NCBI RefSeq assembly: GCF_016863035.1 | Contig: NZ_BOOC01000034.1 | Coordinates: forward strand, 1 to 64,000 | Length of the DNA: 64,000 bases | Reading direction: 5' to 3' | From: Microbispora corallina | GTDB taxonomy: Bacteria; Actinomycetota; Actinomycetes; Streptosporangiales; Streptosporangiaceae | In this document: piece after piece, positions 37,788-46,500 of the stretch | Position numbering within the stretch: the first letter of the stretch is position 1 | How the letters are laid out: every line of letters starts with the position of its first letter | The notes under the pieces: model-generated | Told to the model about the DNA's origin: nothing | The model's database searches: none | Seen by the model: the letters and a program-made list of their open reading frames with translations, nothing else | Translations under genes and position numbers: made by a program

Positions 37788-40601
37788 TCACGGAGTCGTG
37801 CGGCGCCGGGCAGGGGCCATCGGGGCGAAGCCGAGGCCGGCGAGCGCGGCCGCGCCGCGCACGGCATGGTCGCCGCCGGCCAGCACCAGGGTCCGGGCGG
37901 ACTGGTAGCGGCAGCCGGCGGCGTCGAACGCGTCCGCCGTGGCGAGCAGCGCCTCCTGGTCGCCGTCGAGCAGGGCTTCGGCCCGCTCCACGATGGCGTC
38001 GGCGACCGGGTTGCCGGCCACAGTGGTCCGGGCCTCGGCCACACGGTCGCGAGCGTCGGGGCTCCCGGCGAGCACGGCGGCCTCGGTGCGGAGCGCGACA
38101 TACCAGTGGTGCCAGATCCAGGTGACCCACTTCCACACCTGCCTGGCATCCGGGGCCGTCCGCTCCAGCGCCTCCTCCGCCCGCCCGCGGTGCAGCAGGA
38201 GCATCGCGTCGAAGACCGCCCCGTAGCCGTACGTGTGCTCGGGTGGGGTGTGGAGCTCGTCCAGGACCTCCTGCCATTCGCGCCGGGCGTCCCGGTCGTC
38301 GCGGAGGCCGTGGATCATCGCGACGCCGGCCACCGCCGGGCGGAAGAGCGTCCGGGCGGGGCTGCCCGCCCGCCGCCACGCGTCGAGGAACCGGACGCTG
38401 CCGGTGAGCGCCTCGTCGACGTCTCCCGCCAGCGCGTCGACCATCAGCAGCCGGCACGTGGCGCGGTGACCGACCTCCGCCAGCGACGGGTGTCCGGCCA
38501 GCCGGCGTGCCCATCGGAGAGCGCCTGGCACGTCCCCCGCGCCGAGAGCGGCCTCGGTGGCCATGCTGAGCGCGTCGATCAGCTCGTGGGTGCCGGCCGG
38601 AGAGATCGGCAGGGATGTCAGGAGCGTGATGCGGCGCCGTGCCGTGGCCGCGGTGGCGAACGTGTCGCCGGCCCAGCTCTGGGCTCCGGTGAGCGCGTCG
38701 AGCGCGGCCGACTCGGCGAGCGGGTCGCCGGTCCGGCGGGCGAGCTCGACCGCGCGCTCGGCGCGCGCGATCGTCTCGGGTACGGCGTTGCCGGGCGGCC
38801 CCTGGGCGGCGCCGAACGCGTCGGTGAGCACAGCGGCCTCGGCCAGTGCCACCGCGGCCCGCGCGGCCGGATCGTCGCCGGCCGTCTCTCGCGCCTCGCT
38901 GACCAGCACGAGTGCCTCCTCGGGGGACGGAAGCCGTACGAACGTGGTCGAGAACCGGAACGCGATGGTGGCGGCGGTCGCCAGGTCGGCGGCGGCTCCG
39001 GCGGTGTCGCCGGATTCGCGGGCGGCGTCGGCGGCGGCCAGGCGGAGGCGGTACATGTCATCGCCGATCGTCCGGCAGCCGGCCACGGCCGCGGCCTGCC
39101 GAAGCATCGACGCGGCGACGGAGGGGCCGGCCGCGAGCCCGGCCGCCTGCTCATAGCGCCGCTGCGACTCGCCGGTCAGGTGACGGGTGAAGGTCAGCTC
39201 CGCCAGGTGCCGGGCGAGCGCGTACGCGTCCGCGCGCCGCTCCGGCCGCTCGGCCGCCCACGCCAGGGCCGCGCGGAGGTCGTCGGCCACCAGGTCGAAC
39301 CGGGCCCGCCAGTCCTCTCCCACCACGCTCAGGCCGGCGGCCTCGGCGAGGCACCAGCGAAGGTGCCGGGATCGGACGTCGTCCAGCTCGCCGGCCTCGG
39401 CGAGCCGCTCCGTCGCGTACTGGCGGATGGTCTCCAGCGCTCGGTATCGCGTCCCGCCGGGGGACGCCGTCACCACCAGCAGGCTCTGCTCGGCGAGCCG
39501 GGCCAGGCCGTCGGCGACCAGGCCCTCCTCGCCCCCGGTCACCTCGGCCGCCGCCGCAGTGGTGAACGGCGCCACGAACACCGACACCTGGCGAAGCAGC
39601 GCCCGGTCGGCCGGCTCCAGCAGGGCGTGACTCCAGTCCAGCGTCGTCCGGACCGAACGGTGCCTCTCATCGGCGCGGGAGCCGCCCGTGAGCATCCGCA
39701 GGGGGTGGGACAGGGCGGCGGTGATGCCGTCGAGCCCGAGCGTGGGATACCGGGCGGCGGCGAGCTCGATCGCCAGCGCCATTCCGTCCAGCCGCTCGCA
39801 GATCGCGGCGATCTGGTCGCGCAGCGGAGGATCCAGCGGCCGGCCGACCGCCGCCGCCCGCTCCATGAACAACGCGACCGCGTCCGACTCGCCGTCGGCC
39901 GGCAGTGACAGCGGCGGGACCGGATACACCCGTTCGAACGGGACCATCAGCCGGGCCCGGCTGGTCGCCAGCACCGTCACCCGAGGGCACGTCGCCAGCA
40001 GCCGTTCGAGAAACAGCGCCACCCCGTCGGCCACGTGCTCGCAGTTGTCCAGCACCAGCAGCGCGTGACGGTCGGCCAGCGCGGCGACCACGGACTCGGT
40101 CATGTCACGGCCGAGTTGCTCACCGAGACCGAGCGCCCCGGCGACCGCGGACGCGATCATGCCCGGATCGGTGACCGGGACGAGGTCGACGAACCACACC
40201 CCGTCGGCGTAGTCGCCGGCCGCCTCCGCGGCCACCGCCAGCGCGAGCCGGGTCTTGCCCACTCCACCGGGACCGGCCGCGGTCACCTGGCGGTGGGTGC
40301 CGATCATCTGGATCAGCTCGGTCCGCTCGCGAACCCGCCCGACGAACGAGGTCAGCCGGGTCGGCAGGACCGGTTCCGGATGCGACGGAGCGGCGGCGGC
40401 CGGCTCGGGCGCACGCCGGGCGAGCTCACGCCGGTCCGGAACCTCCAGCTTGCGCAGCAGCGAGGAGACGTGGCTCTCGACCGTACGCACCGAGATGCAC
40501 AGCCGTGCCGCGATCTCGGCGTTGCTGAGATGGGCCCCGACCAGTTCCAGCACCTCGGCTTCCCGAGGCGAGATCTCCACTCCTGTCACCATCGCCACCA
40601 T
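37788..40601 (-). CDS. LuxR-type HTH/ATPase/TPR regulator
   Basis: A 937-residue regulator with three parts. The N-terminal LuxR (FixJ-type) HTH covers about 5-65: SPREAEVLELVGAHLSNAEIA then SVRTVESHVSSLLRKLEV. An NB-ARC/NTPase follows at about 85-390 (GPGGVGKTRLALAV, ALLVLDNCEHV, LATSRARL). The last 500 residues are helical TPR-like repeats. LuxR at the N-terminus is unusual, since LAL proteins carry it at the C-terminus. ATG 40601 or 40592 are the likely starts; a TTG 33 bases further up is weak. It faces away from the VOC/DUF1801 genes, with a 170-bp shared promoter region. Ligand unknown. Confidence 0.85.
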   Translation of the reverse strand: MVAMVTGVEISPREAEVLELVGAHLSNAEIAARLCISVRTVESHVSSLLRKLEVPDRRELARRAPEPAAAAPSHPEPVLPTRLTSFVGRVRERTELIQMIGTHRQVTAAGPGGVGKTRLALAVAAEAAGDYADGVWFVDLVPVTDPGMIASAVAGALGLGEQLGRDMTESVVAALADRHALLVLDNCEHVADGVALFLERLLATCPRVTVLATSRARLMVPFERVYPVPPLSLPADGESDAVALFMERAAAVGRPLDPPLRDQIAAICERLDGMALAIELAAARYPTLGLDGITAALSHPLRMLTGGSRADERHRSVRTTLDWSHALLEPADRALLRQVSVFVAPFTTAAAAEVTGGEEGLVADGLARLAEQSLLVVTASPGGTRYRALETIRQYATERLAEAGELDDVRSRHLRWCLAEAAGLSVVGEDWRARFDLVADDLRAALAWAAERPERRADAYALARHLAELTFTRHLTGESQRRYEQAAGLAAGPSVAASMLRQAAAVAGCRTIGDDMYRLRLAAADAARESGDTAGAAADLATAATIAFRFSTTFVRLPSPEEALVLVSEARETAGDDPAARAAVALAEAAVLTDAFGAAQGPPGNAVPETIARAERAVELARRTGDPLAESAALDALTGAQSWAGDTFATAATARRRITLLTSLPISPAGTHELIDALSMATEAALGAGDVPGALRWARRLAGHPSLAEVGHRATCRLLMVDALAGDVDEALTGSVRFLDAWRRAGSPARTLFRPAVAGVAMIHGLRDDRDARREWQEVLDELHTPPEHTYGYGAVFDAMLLLHRGRAEEALERTAPDARQVWKWVTWIWHHWYVALRTEAAVLAGSPDARDRVAEARTTVAGNPVADAIVERAEALLDGDQEALLATADAFDAAGCRYQSARTLVLAGGDHAVRGAAALAGLGFAPMAPARRRTTP

Positions 40602-40771
40602 TTTGTCGCATCCCCAATCGTGCTCCCCCCGCAATGGGCACCGTGCGCCATCCGTGCCGCCGATCCGTGGCCGGTTCCGTACTCACCACGGATGCGGACC
40701 CGCCAGGCGCGGGAGAAAGCTGTGACCACGCAGACAGCGGGTCGATGTGACCCACCACCACAGGAGTGACC

Positions 40772-41128
40772 ATGACCGACGCTTTCCCTCCGGTGATCAG
40801 GACCGTGCTGCACCCCGTGGCCGACCTGGCCAGGGCCAAGACGGTGTACGCGGCCCTGCTCGGCAACCCGCCGCAGACCGACTCGCCCTACTACGTCGGC
40901 TTCGACGCCGAGGGCCAGCACATCGGACTGGTGCCGGACGGTGGGCCGCAGGGCATGACCTCACCGGTGGCCTACTGGCACGTACCGGACATCGAGGCGA
41001 AGCTGGCCGAGGTGGTCGCCGCCGGGGCCACTGTGAAGGAGGCCGCGCACGAGGTGGGCGGCGGCCGCCTGGTGGCCACCGTCGTCGACCCCGACGGCAA
41101 CGTCCTCGGGCTGCTGCAGGACCGCTGA
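40772..41128 (+). CDS. VOC-family (glyoxalase-like) protein
   Basis: A 118-residue single-domain vicinal-oxygen-chelate protein, probably a dimer. It reads VLHPVADLARAKTVYAALLG in the first beta-alpha unit and YWHVPDIEAKLAEVVAAGA in the second, and ends VVDPDGNVLGLLQ. The typical metal-binding His and Glu positions are partly kept (His in the first strand, His in the second), but the full set is not certain. ATG 40772 follows AGGAG; a GTG at 40766 is too near the site. It is 76 bp upstream of a DUF1801 gene in the same direction. Confidence 0.85.
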   Translation: MTDAFPPVIRTVLHPVADLARAKTVYAALLGNPPQTDSPYYVGFDAEGQHIGLVPDGGPQGMTSPVAYWHVPDIEAKLAEVVAAGATVKEAAHEVGGGRLVATVVDPDGNVLGLLQDR

Positions 41129-41204
41129 CCTTCATCTGGGAGGCTGCACCCGTCCGAGGCACTCGACGAGCCGGATATCAATGTTTTCAAGGAGAAGTTC
41201 CGCC

Positions 41205-41657
41205 ATGAGCACCACCGAAGACAGCAGGTACGAGGGATTCACGGCCGAGGAGCGGGCCGCGATGAAGGCGCACGCCGAAGAAGGGAAGAAGGCGGCGCGA
41301 CGGGGCTCGCGCGCGGAGAAGGCGGCGGAGGCGGCGCGGGACGTCCTCGCGAAGATCGCCGAGATGCGGGACGCGGACCGGATCATGGCCGAGCGCGTCC
41401 ATACCGTCATCATGGCCGGCGCTCCGGAACTGGCACCGAGGCTCTGGTACGGGATGCCCGCCTACGCGCTGAACGACAAGATCGTCTGCCACTTCCAGCC
41501 CGCGGAGAAGTTCAAGACGCGTTACGCGACACTCGGGTTCAGCGACCAGGCGAAACTGGACGAGGACGCGATGTGGCCGGTCGCCTTCGCCCTGACCGAG
41601 ATGACGCCCGAGGTGGAGGCGCGGATCGGTGTGCTGGTGAAGCAGGCGGTCAGCTGA
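41205..41657 (+). CDS. DUF1801/YdhG-like protein
   Basis: A 150-residue cytoplasmic protein. The N-terminal 55 residues are charged and helical (EERAAMKAHAEEGKKAARRG), and the C-terminal part matches the YdhG/DUF1801 fold with APRLWYGMPAYALNDKIVCHF and TRYATLGFS. Functions of the family are poorly defined; some relate to iron. ATG 41205 follows AAGGAGAAG. It forms a likely unit with the VOC gene upstream. Confidence 0.82.
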   Translation: MSTTEDSRYEGFTAEERAAMKAHAEEGKKAARRGSRAEKAAEAARDVLAKIAEMRDADRIMAERVHTVIMAGAPELAPRLWYGMPAYALNDKIVCHFQPAEKFKTRYATLGFSDQAKLDEDAMWPVAFALTEMTPEVEARIGVLVKQAVS

Positions 41658-41734
41658 GACGCGGCCGTCATCGGTTGCCCACGACCCCCGGGGTGAGCCG
41701 AGGGTGCGGAGGTCGACGATCGCTCGCCGTGGGG

Positions 41735-42607
41735 TCAGAGGCGGGGAAGGTCGAGCAGGCGCAGCCGGGCGGGGTCGGCGAGGATGTCGATCTCCTTGAT
41801 CCTCCCCCGCGCGACGGCGAAGCCCATGACCGCCACCGGCCGGTCGCCGTCGGCCACGAGCACCCCGGCCGCTCCGTTCACCAGTGCGGGACGGGCCAGC
41901 TCCGCGCGCCACGCGAAGGCGAGTGCCTGCCCGGCCACGGCGGCCGCGCCGCAGATCACCCGCGACGCGCCCGGGGGTTGGGCGCCGACGTCGGCCCGCA
42001 GCGTCACATCGGGGTCGAGCAGGGCGAGCAGCGCCTCGAAGTCGCCGTCGCGCGCCGCCGCGAGGAAGGCGTCGACGACCTCCCGCTGACGGGGGACGTC
42101 GGCGTCGGGAACGGTGGCGCCCTGGACGCGGCGTCGCGCCCGGCTTGCGAGCTGCCGGGCCGCGGCCGGGGAGCGGCCCACGACGGCGGCGATCTCATCG
42201 AAAGGCAGGCTGAACATGTCGTGCAGCACGAAGGCGAGCCGCTCGGCCGGAGCCAGCGTGTCGAGCACGACAAGCAGCGCCAGGCTCACCGAGTCGGCCA
42301 CCAGCGCCTGCTGCTCGGGGTCGGCTCCGTCTGGGGCCCTCACCACCGGGTCGGGCACGTACACGGCCAGCGGTTCCTCGCGCCTCGCCCTCCGCGACTG
42401 CAGCATGTTCAGCGCCACCCGGGCCACGATCGTCGTGAACCACCCGCCCGGGTTCGCCACCTCGTCCGTGTCGGCGCGGCTCATGCGCAGCCAGGCCTCC
42501 TGCACCGCGTCCTCGGCCTCGCTGACCGAACCGAGGATGCGGTAGGCGACCGTGCACAGATGAGGGCGGTGGGCCTCGAACCGTGCCGCCAGCCAGTCGT
42601 CGTCCAT
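41735..42607 (-). CDS. ECF41-type RNA polymerase sigma factor
   Basis: A 290-residue ECF sigma factor with a SnoaL-like C-terminal extension. Region 2 is at about 8-75 (HLCTVAYRILGSVSEAEDAVQEAWL), region 4 at 115-165 (LAPAERLAFVLHDMFSLPFDEIAAVVG), and the SnoaL_2 part at 180-285 (VDAFLAAARDGDFEALLALLD). The ECF41 group regulates itself through this C-terminal domain and has no anti-sigma factor, fitting the lack of one here. Known members act on nearby oxidoreductase or carboxymuconolactone genes; the DUF1772 gene divergent to it (42902) is the local candidate. Confidence 0.9.
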   Translation of the reverse strand: MDDDWLAARFEAHRPHLCTVAYRILGSVSEAEDAVQEAWLRMSRADTDEVANPGGWFTTIVARVALNMLQSRRARREEPLAVYVPDPVVRAPDGADPEQQALVADSVSLALLVVLDTLAPAERLAFVLHDMFSLPFDEIAAVVGRSPAAARQLASRARRRVQGATVPDADVPRQREVVDAFLAAARDGDFEALLALLDPDVTLRADVGAQPPGASRVICGAAAVAGQALAFAWRAELARPALVNGAAGVLVADGDRPVAVMGFAVARGRIKEIDILADPARLRLLDLPRL

Positions 42608-42630
42608 CGGTCACAATCCCTCGTCGCGAT

Positions 42631-42648
42631 CTGTCATATCACTGACAG
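42631..42648. promoter_or_regulatory. Dyad upstream of the ECF41 gene
   Basis: CTGTCA-tatcac-TGACAG is a perfect 6+6 inverted repeat, 24 bases before the sigma-factor ATG. It could bind a regulator of the ECF41 gene or be part of its promoter; no clear TGTCACA/CGTC pair with the right spacing was found. Confidence 0.4.
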
Positions 42649-42901
42649 AACAGACGCGGCCGATGTGACGCGATCCCGGTCACCGGCGGTACGAGCGCAC
42701 CGCCCGCACACGCCCGCTCAAGGGCGCACGCGCTGCACGGTCGCCGCCCGTGCCCGCCGCAGGTGCCCGGCCCGCACGCGCCCACGGTCCTTGCCCGTGC
42801 GCGCGGCACCGGCCGTACGCGCCGACCGGCGTCGGCGAGGCCGGTCTCCGCGGACGCCGGGCGGTGGCCGTCGGTACGCCGAGACGACGAGGAGTGGAAC
42901 G

Positions 42902-43459
42902 ATGACCTGGACCCGGCAGACCTTGTCCTCTTCCGGCGACGTCGCCGGCCCGGGACGGCGAGGTGGCGTCATCGACACGATGGCGGTCGCCAGCACGGCG
43001 GCCTTCGCGGGCGGCGCGCTGCTCAGCCAGACCGTGCTCGTCCCGGAATGGCGGGCGATGGACCCGGCCGCGTTCCTGGCGCGGTTCGCGGTGTCCGGGC
43101 CGGTCACGGGAGCGACGGTCTTCCCCTTCGAGCTCTCCTCCGCGGTGCTGCTGGGCATCGTCACGTACACCGGCGTGAGGCGTCACCGGCCCGGCAGGCT
43201 CCTCTGGGTGCTGGCGACGGCCGGCATGGCGGGGACGATCGCGCTCCTGCCGATCTACTTCGTCGGTGCGAACCTCGCCCTGCTCGACCCGTCCTTTCCG
43301 CCACAGGAGGTGCACGCCCAGCTGGCGACCTGGTACCGCTGGAACTGGGTGCGCACCGGCCTCGGCCTGGGCTCGGCCGTGCTGGCCTGCGTCGCGCTCG
43401 CCACCGACCGCGGCGGGCACGGCTCCGCCGCCCGCGCTGATGACCCCGCCTCGCGGTGA
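42902..43459 (+). CDS. DUF1772 (anthrone-oxygenase-like) membrane protein
   Basis: A 185-residue protein with four hydrophobic helices: about 22-45, 70-88, 98-118 and 150-170. The plan, and the LARFAVSGPVTGATVFPFE and WYRWNWVRTGLG segments, match DUF1772 proteins, some of which are anthrone oxygenases in polyketide pathways. ATG 42902 follows GAGGAGTGGAACG. It is divergent from the ECF41 gene with a 294-bp gap rich in CG triplets in which I see no gene. It may be in the sigma factor's regulon. Confidence 0.75.
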   Translation: MTWTRQTLSSSGDVAGPGRRGGVIDTMAVASTAAFAGGALLSQTVLVPEWRAMDPAAFLARFAVSGPVTGATVFPFELSSAVLLGIVTYTGVRRHRPGRLLWVLATAGMAGTIALLPIYFVGANLALLDPSFPPQEVHAQLATWYRWNWVRTGLGLGSAVLACVALATDRGGHGSAARADDPASR

Positions 43460-43486
43460 GTGCAGCCTCGCGGTGAGTGCCCGGCC

Positions 43487-43505
43487 CCGGCCCACGGAGG
43501 GCCGG
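43487..43505. terminator. Bidirectional hairpin between convergent genes
   Basis: CCGGCCC (43487-43493) and GGGCCGG (43499-43505) pair perfectly over a 5-base loop, just between the ends of the DUF1772 gene and the Wadjet SMC gene. It would end both. Confidence 0.65.
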
Positions 43506-43509
43506 CCCG

Positions 43510-46500
43510 TCACTCGCCGCCGGCCGGTATCAGGACGCCGTCCTCCTCCGGGACGCGGCGGGTCGGCGGGAATCCCAGGATCTCTCCCGCGAGCTCGTCG
43601 TTGCCGGAGAACCCGGCGGCGGAGTCGACGAGTTCGCACCCGTCCCACAGGACGAGCATGGCCGAGACCGTGTGGGACGCCTTGTCGCTGTGCATGTCGT
43701 AGTGGGCCGCCGCGGGCACCGTGTCGTACCGGACCCACAGGTCGTGGCCGGTCATGAACACGTCGAGGTCGTAGCGCACGGTCAGCCCGAGCAGGTCGGG
43801 CTTGTAGACGTCGTCGATGCCGGCGAACGCCTCGTCGAGCGCGATCATGCGGGGGCAGGTGGGCGCGGCCGATCCGTACAGGGCGTTGGCGGCGGCGAAC
43901 AGCGGCAGGTGGATGGCGGCCGACTTCTCGCCGCCCGACATCTGGGAGTGGCGCTTCCTGCTCAGCTTGACCTCCTCCTCCCCCGGGACCTTGAGCCGCA
44001 GTTCGAACGAGCGCCAGGCGCGGTAGTCGAGGACGGCCGACAGCGCCTCCTTGTACGTCGCCCGAGGGTGCCCGGCCCGGTACTCGTGGATCATCTGCCT
44101 CAGGAGCCGCCGGAGGTCGGCCAGCCGGGCGGGCCCGAGATCGTCGCGGCCGAGCAGCTCGGAGACCTCGCGCTGGGCGTCGGTGACCCTGTCGGAGACG
44201 ACCCACCGGATGCCCACAGTCGTGCCGGTCGACATCGGCCGGGACCTGGTGTCCGCGTCCATGCCCTTGACCAGGTCCTTCGCCAGCATCACGCGGTCGA
44301 AGACCTGCTGGGCCAGGCCCGCGAGCAGCTCGTCCTCCAGGACCCTGCGCTCGCGTTCCTCCAGCAGCACGCCCTGCTCCTCGGCGCGCTCCGCCACGCG
44401 CCGGGCGAAGACGGCCACCGGGTGACGGCCGTCGGCGTCGTGGACCCGGACCAGGACGAGCGACTCGCCCTGCTCCCAGTCGAGCCGGTAGTCCTCCTCG
44501 CAGGCGTTCAGCGCCTCGCCGAACTCCTTGAGGGCCTGGGACATCCGGTCGCGGGCCCGCTTGCGGGCAGCCTCCCCCGGTTGCCGCCCCGCCGCCGCCG
44601 TCTCGTAAAGGGCGAGGAGGTCCGCCGCGCCGTCCGGCAGCACGGCCCGCACCGCCGTGACCGCGTCCTCGCCGGCCAGCCGCTCGACGACGTCGGCGGC
44701 GGCCCGTTCGGGCTCGGGCCACCGTGCCGTGTCGGGCCACACCGGCGCGGCGGCGACGCCCAGCACCGGCCGCAGCTCCGGCTGGGTGAACGGCGCGAAG
44801 GAGGCGAGCTGGTCGAGCAGCTCACGCAGCGCGGACACGAGCGAGGCGCTTCCGTGCTCGTAGGAGACCTTGGCCTTCACCAGCGCGTCGTGCTCGTCCC
44901 GGGCCCGCTGCTCGGCGGCCCGGGCGGCGCCGGTCGCCGCGGCCAGGGCCCGCTCGGCGTCGCCGATCTGGTCGAGGATCTCCTTGAGCGGCGCGCTGAG
45001 CGCCTCCTCGGCGGCGGCCAGGCGTTCGGCGAGGGCCAGGTGTGCCTCCTCCTTGTCCGCCAGGTCGTCGGACGCGGCGGCGAGCTCGGCCTCCAGCCGT
45101 TCGACGGTTCGGAGCCGCCCGGCGAGGTCTCTGTCCAGTCTCCCGACCGCGGCCAGCTGCTGGGCGTGGCGGTCCGCCGCCGCGGTGAAGTCGCCGATGG
45201 CGGCGGCGACCGCCTCGACCTCGTCGGAGGCGGACGGCATGGTCAGGTCGGCCGCCGTCTGCCGGAGGCGCCGCCGTTCAGCGTCCATCTCGGCGGTGGC
45301 GGCGTCGAGGGCGGTGGCGGCCTCGGCCAGCTCCGTACGGGCCGCGGCGAGCAGCGCCGACGTCTGGGCCAGCGCCGCCGCGGCGCCGGGGATGTCCCGG
45401 CCGATCGGCCTCAGCTCACCCCGCGCCCGGCCGAGGTCGTCGAGCCGCTGACGGAGGGAGGCGCGGGCCGCCAGGGCCCGCTCGCGATCACCGGACCTGT
45501 CGCCGATCTCCCGGCCGTACTTGGCGAGGCGGTTGGCCCGGCGGGCCGCCCGATGGGTGGCGCCGATGTACTCCGGCGCGTCCTTGGCCCGGACGCCCAG
45601 GTGAACGCCCACACCGAACTGTCCCCGGGTGCTGACCGCCGGCGTGCCCGACGCCGGATCGATCTCCTCGGTCAGCGCGATCGACGCGAGCACGCCGGAG
45701 ACGACCTCCGCCGGCACAGCGCCCTGATCCTCGGGCACCAGCACGCTCGCCAGCGTCGGCCCGGCCGGCCGCAGCCCGGGCGGGGCCGGCAGCAGGTACG
45801 CGTCGGGCTCCGCCTTCTCCAGCGCCTCCACGGTCAGCCGGGGGTCGGGATGGATCCACGCGGTGAGCAGCCCCGCTGCCTCCAGGGCCCCTTCCACGGC
45901 GGCGGCGTCGGCGTGCCCGACCTCCTCGGCGAAACGCACCAGCCGCCACAGCGGCGCTCCCGGCCGCCCCTCGCGATCGGCCTGCCGAACGAGCGGGGGC
46001 GCGTCGTCCCGCTCGGACGCGACCTCGTCCCGCTCCGCCGTCAGCCGCGTGATCTCCACGGTGAGGCGTTCCAGTGTCGCGTCCAGCCCGGCCGCCTCTG
46101 CGGCGAGCGCGGAGCGGCGCGCCTCGACGAGGTCGCCGAACACCTCGCCCAGACTGGGCGCCCCGGGCTCCCGTAGCCTGGCCAGGCTCTCGGCCAGGGC
46201 GTCGCCGTCGCCCGGAGGCACGACGGGCTCGGCGAGCTCGGCGCGGCCGGTCCACCTGCCGGCCCAGGCGCGCAGGTCGGCCTCGGCCCGGCCGACCGCC
46301 TCGGCGAGGGCGTGCTCGGCCTTCTCACACGCGTGCCCGCCCGCGTCGATCTTCTGCTGCGCCCGCTGCACGGCCTGCTCGGCCCGGCCGCGTTCGCGTT
46401 CGGCCTCCTCGACCTTCCGCAGGCCGCGGCGGACGTCCTCGACGTCCTGGAGCCGGGCGACGGCCCGGGCCCTGATCTCCGGGACGTCGCCCCCCTCGTC

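Noticed and set aside
42650..42901. Possible small RNA or gene in the CG-rich gap before the DUF1772 gene
   Set aside because: The sequence is low-complexity CG triplets without a clear hairpin, start or ribosome site.
42680..44740. Minus-strand frame of about 686 codons that could look like a missing jetD
   Set aside because: It overlaps the end of jetC in another frame and the DUF1772 gene; the product is Arg/Gly/Ala-rich with no TOPRIM or DUF2399 motif.
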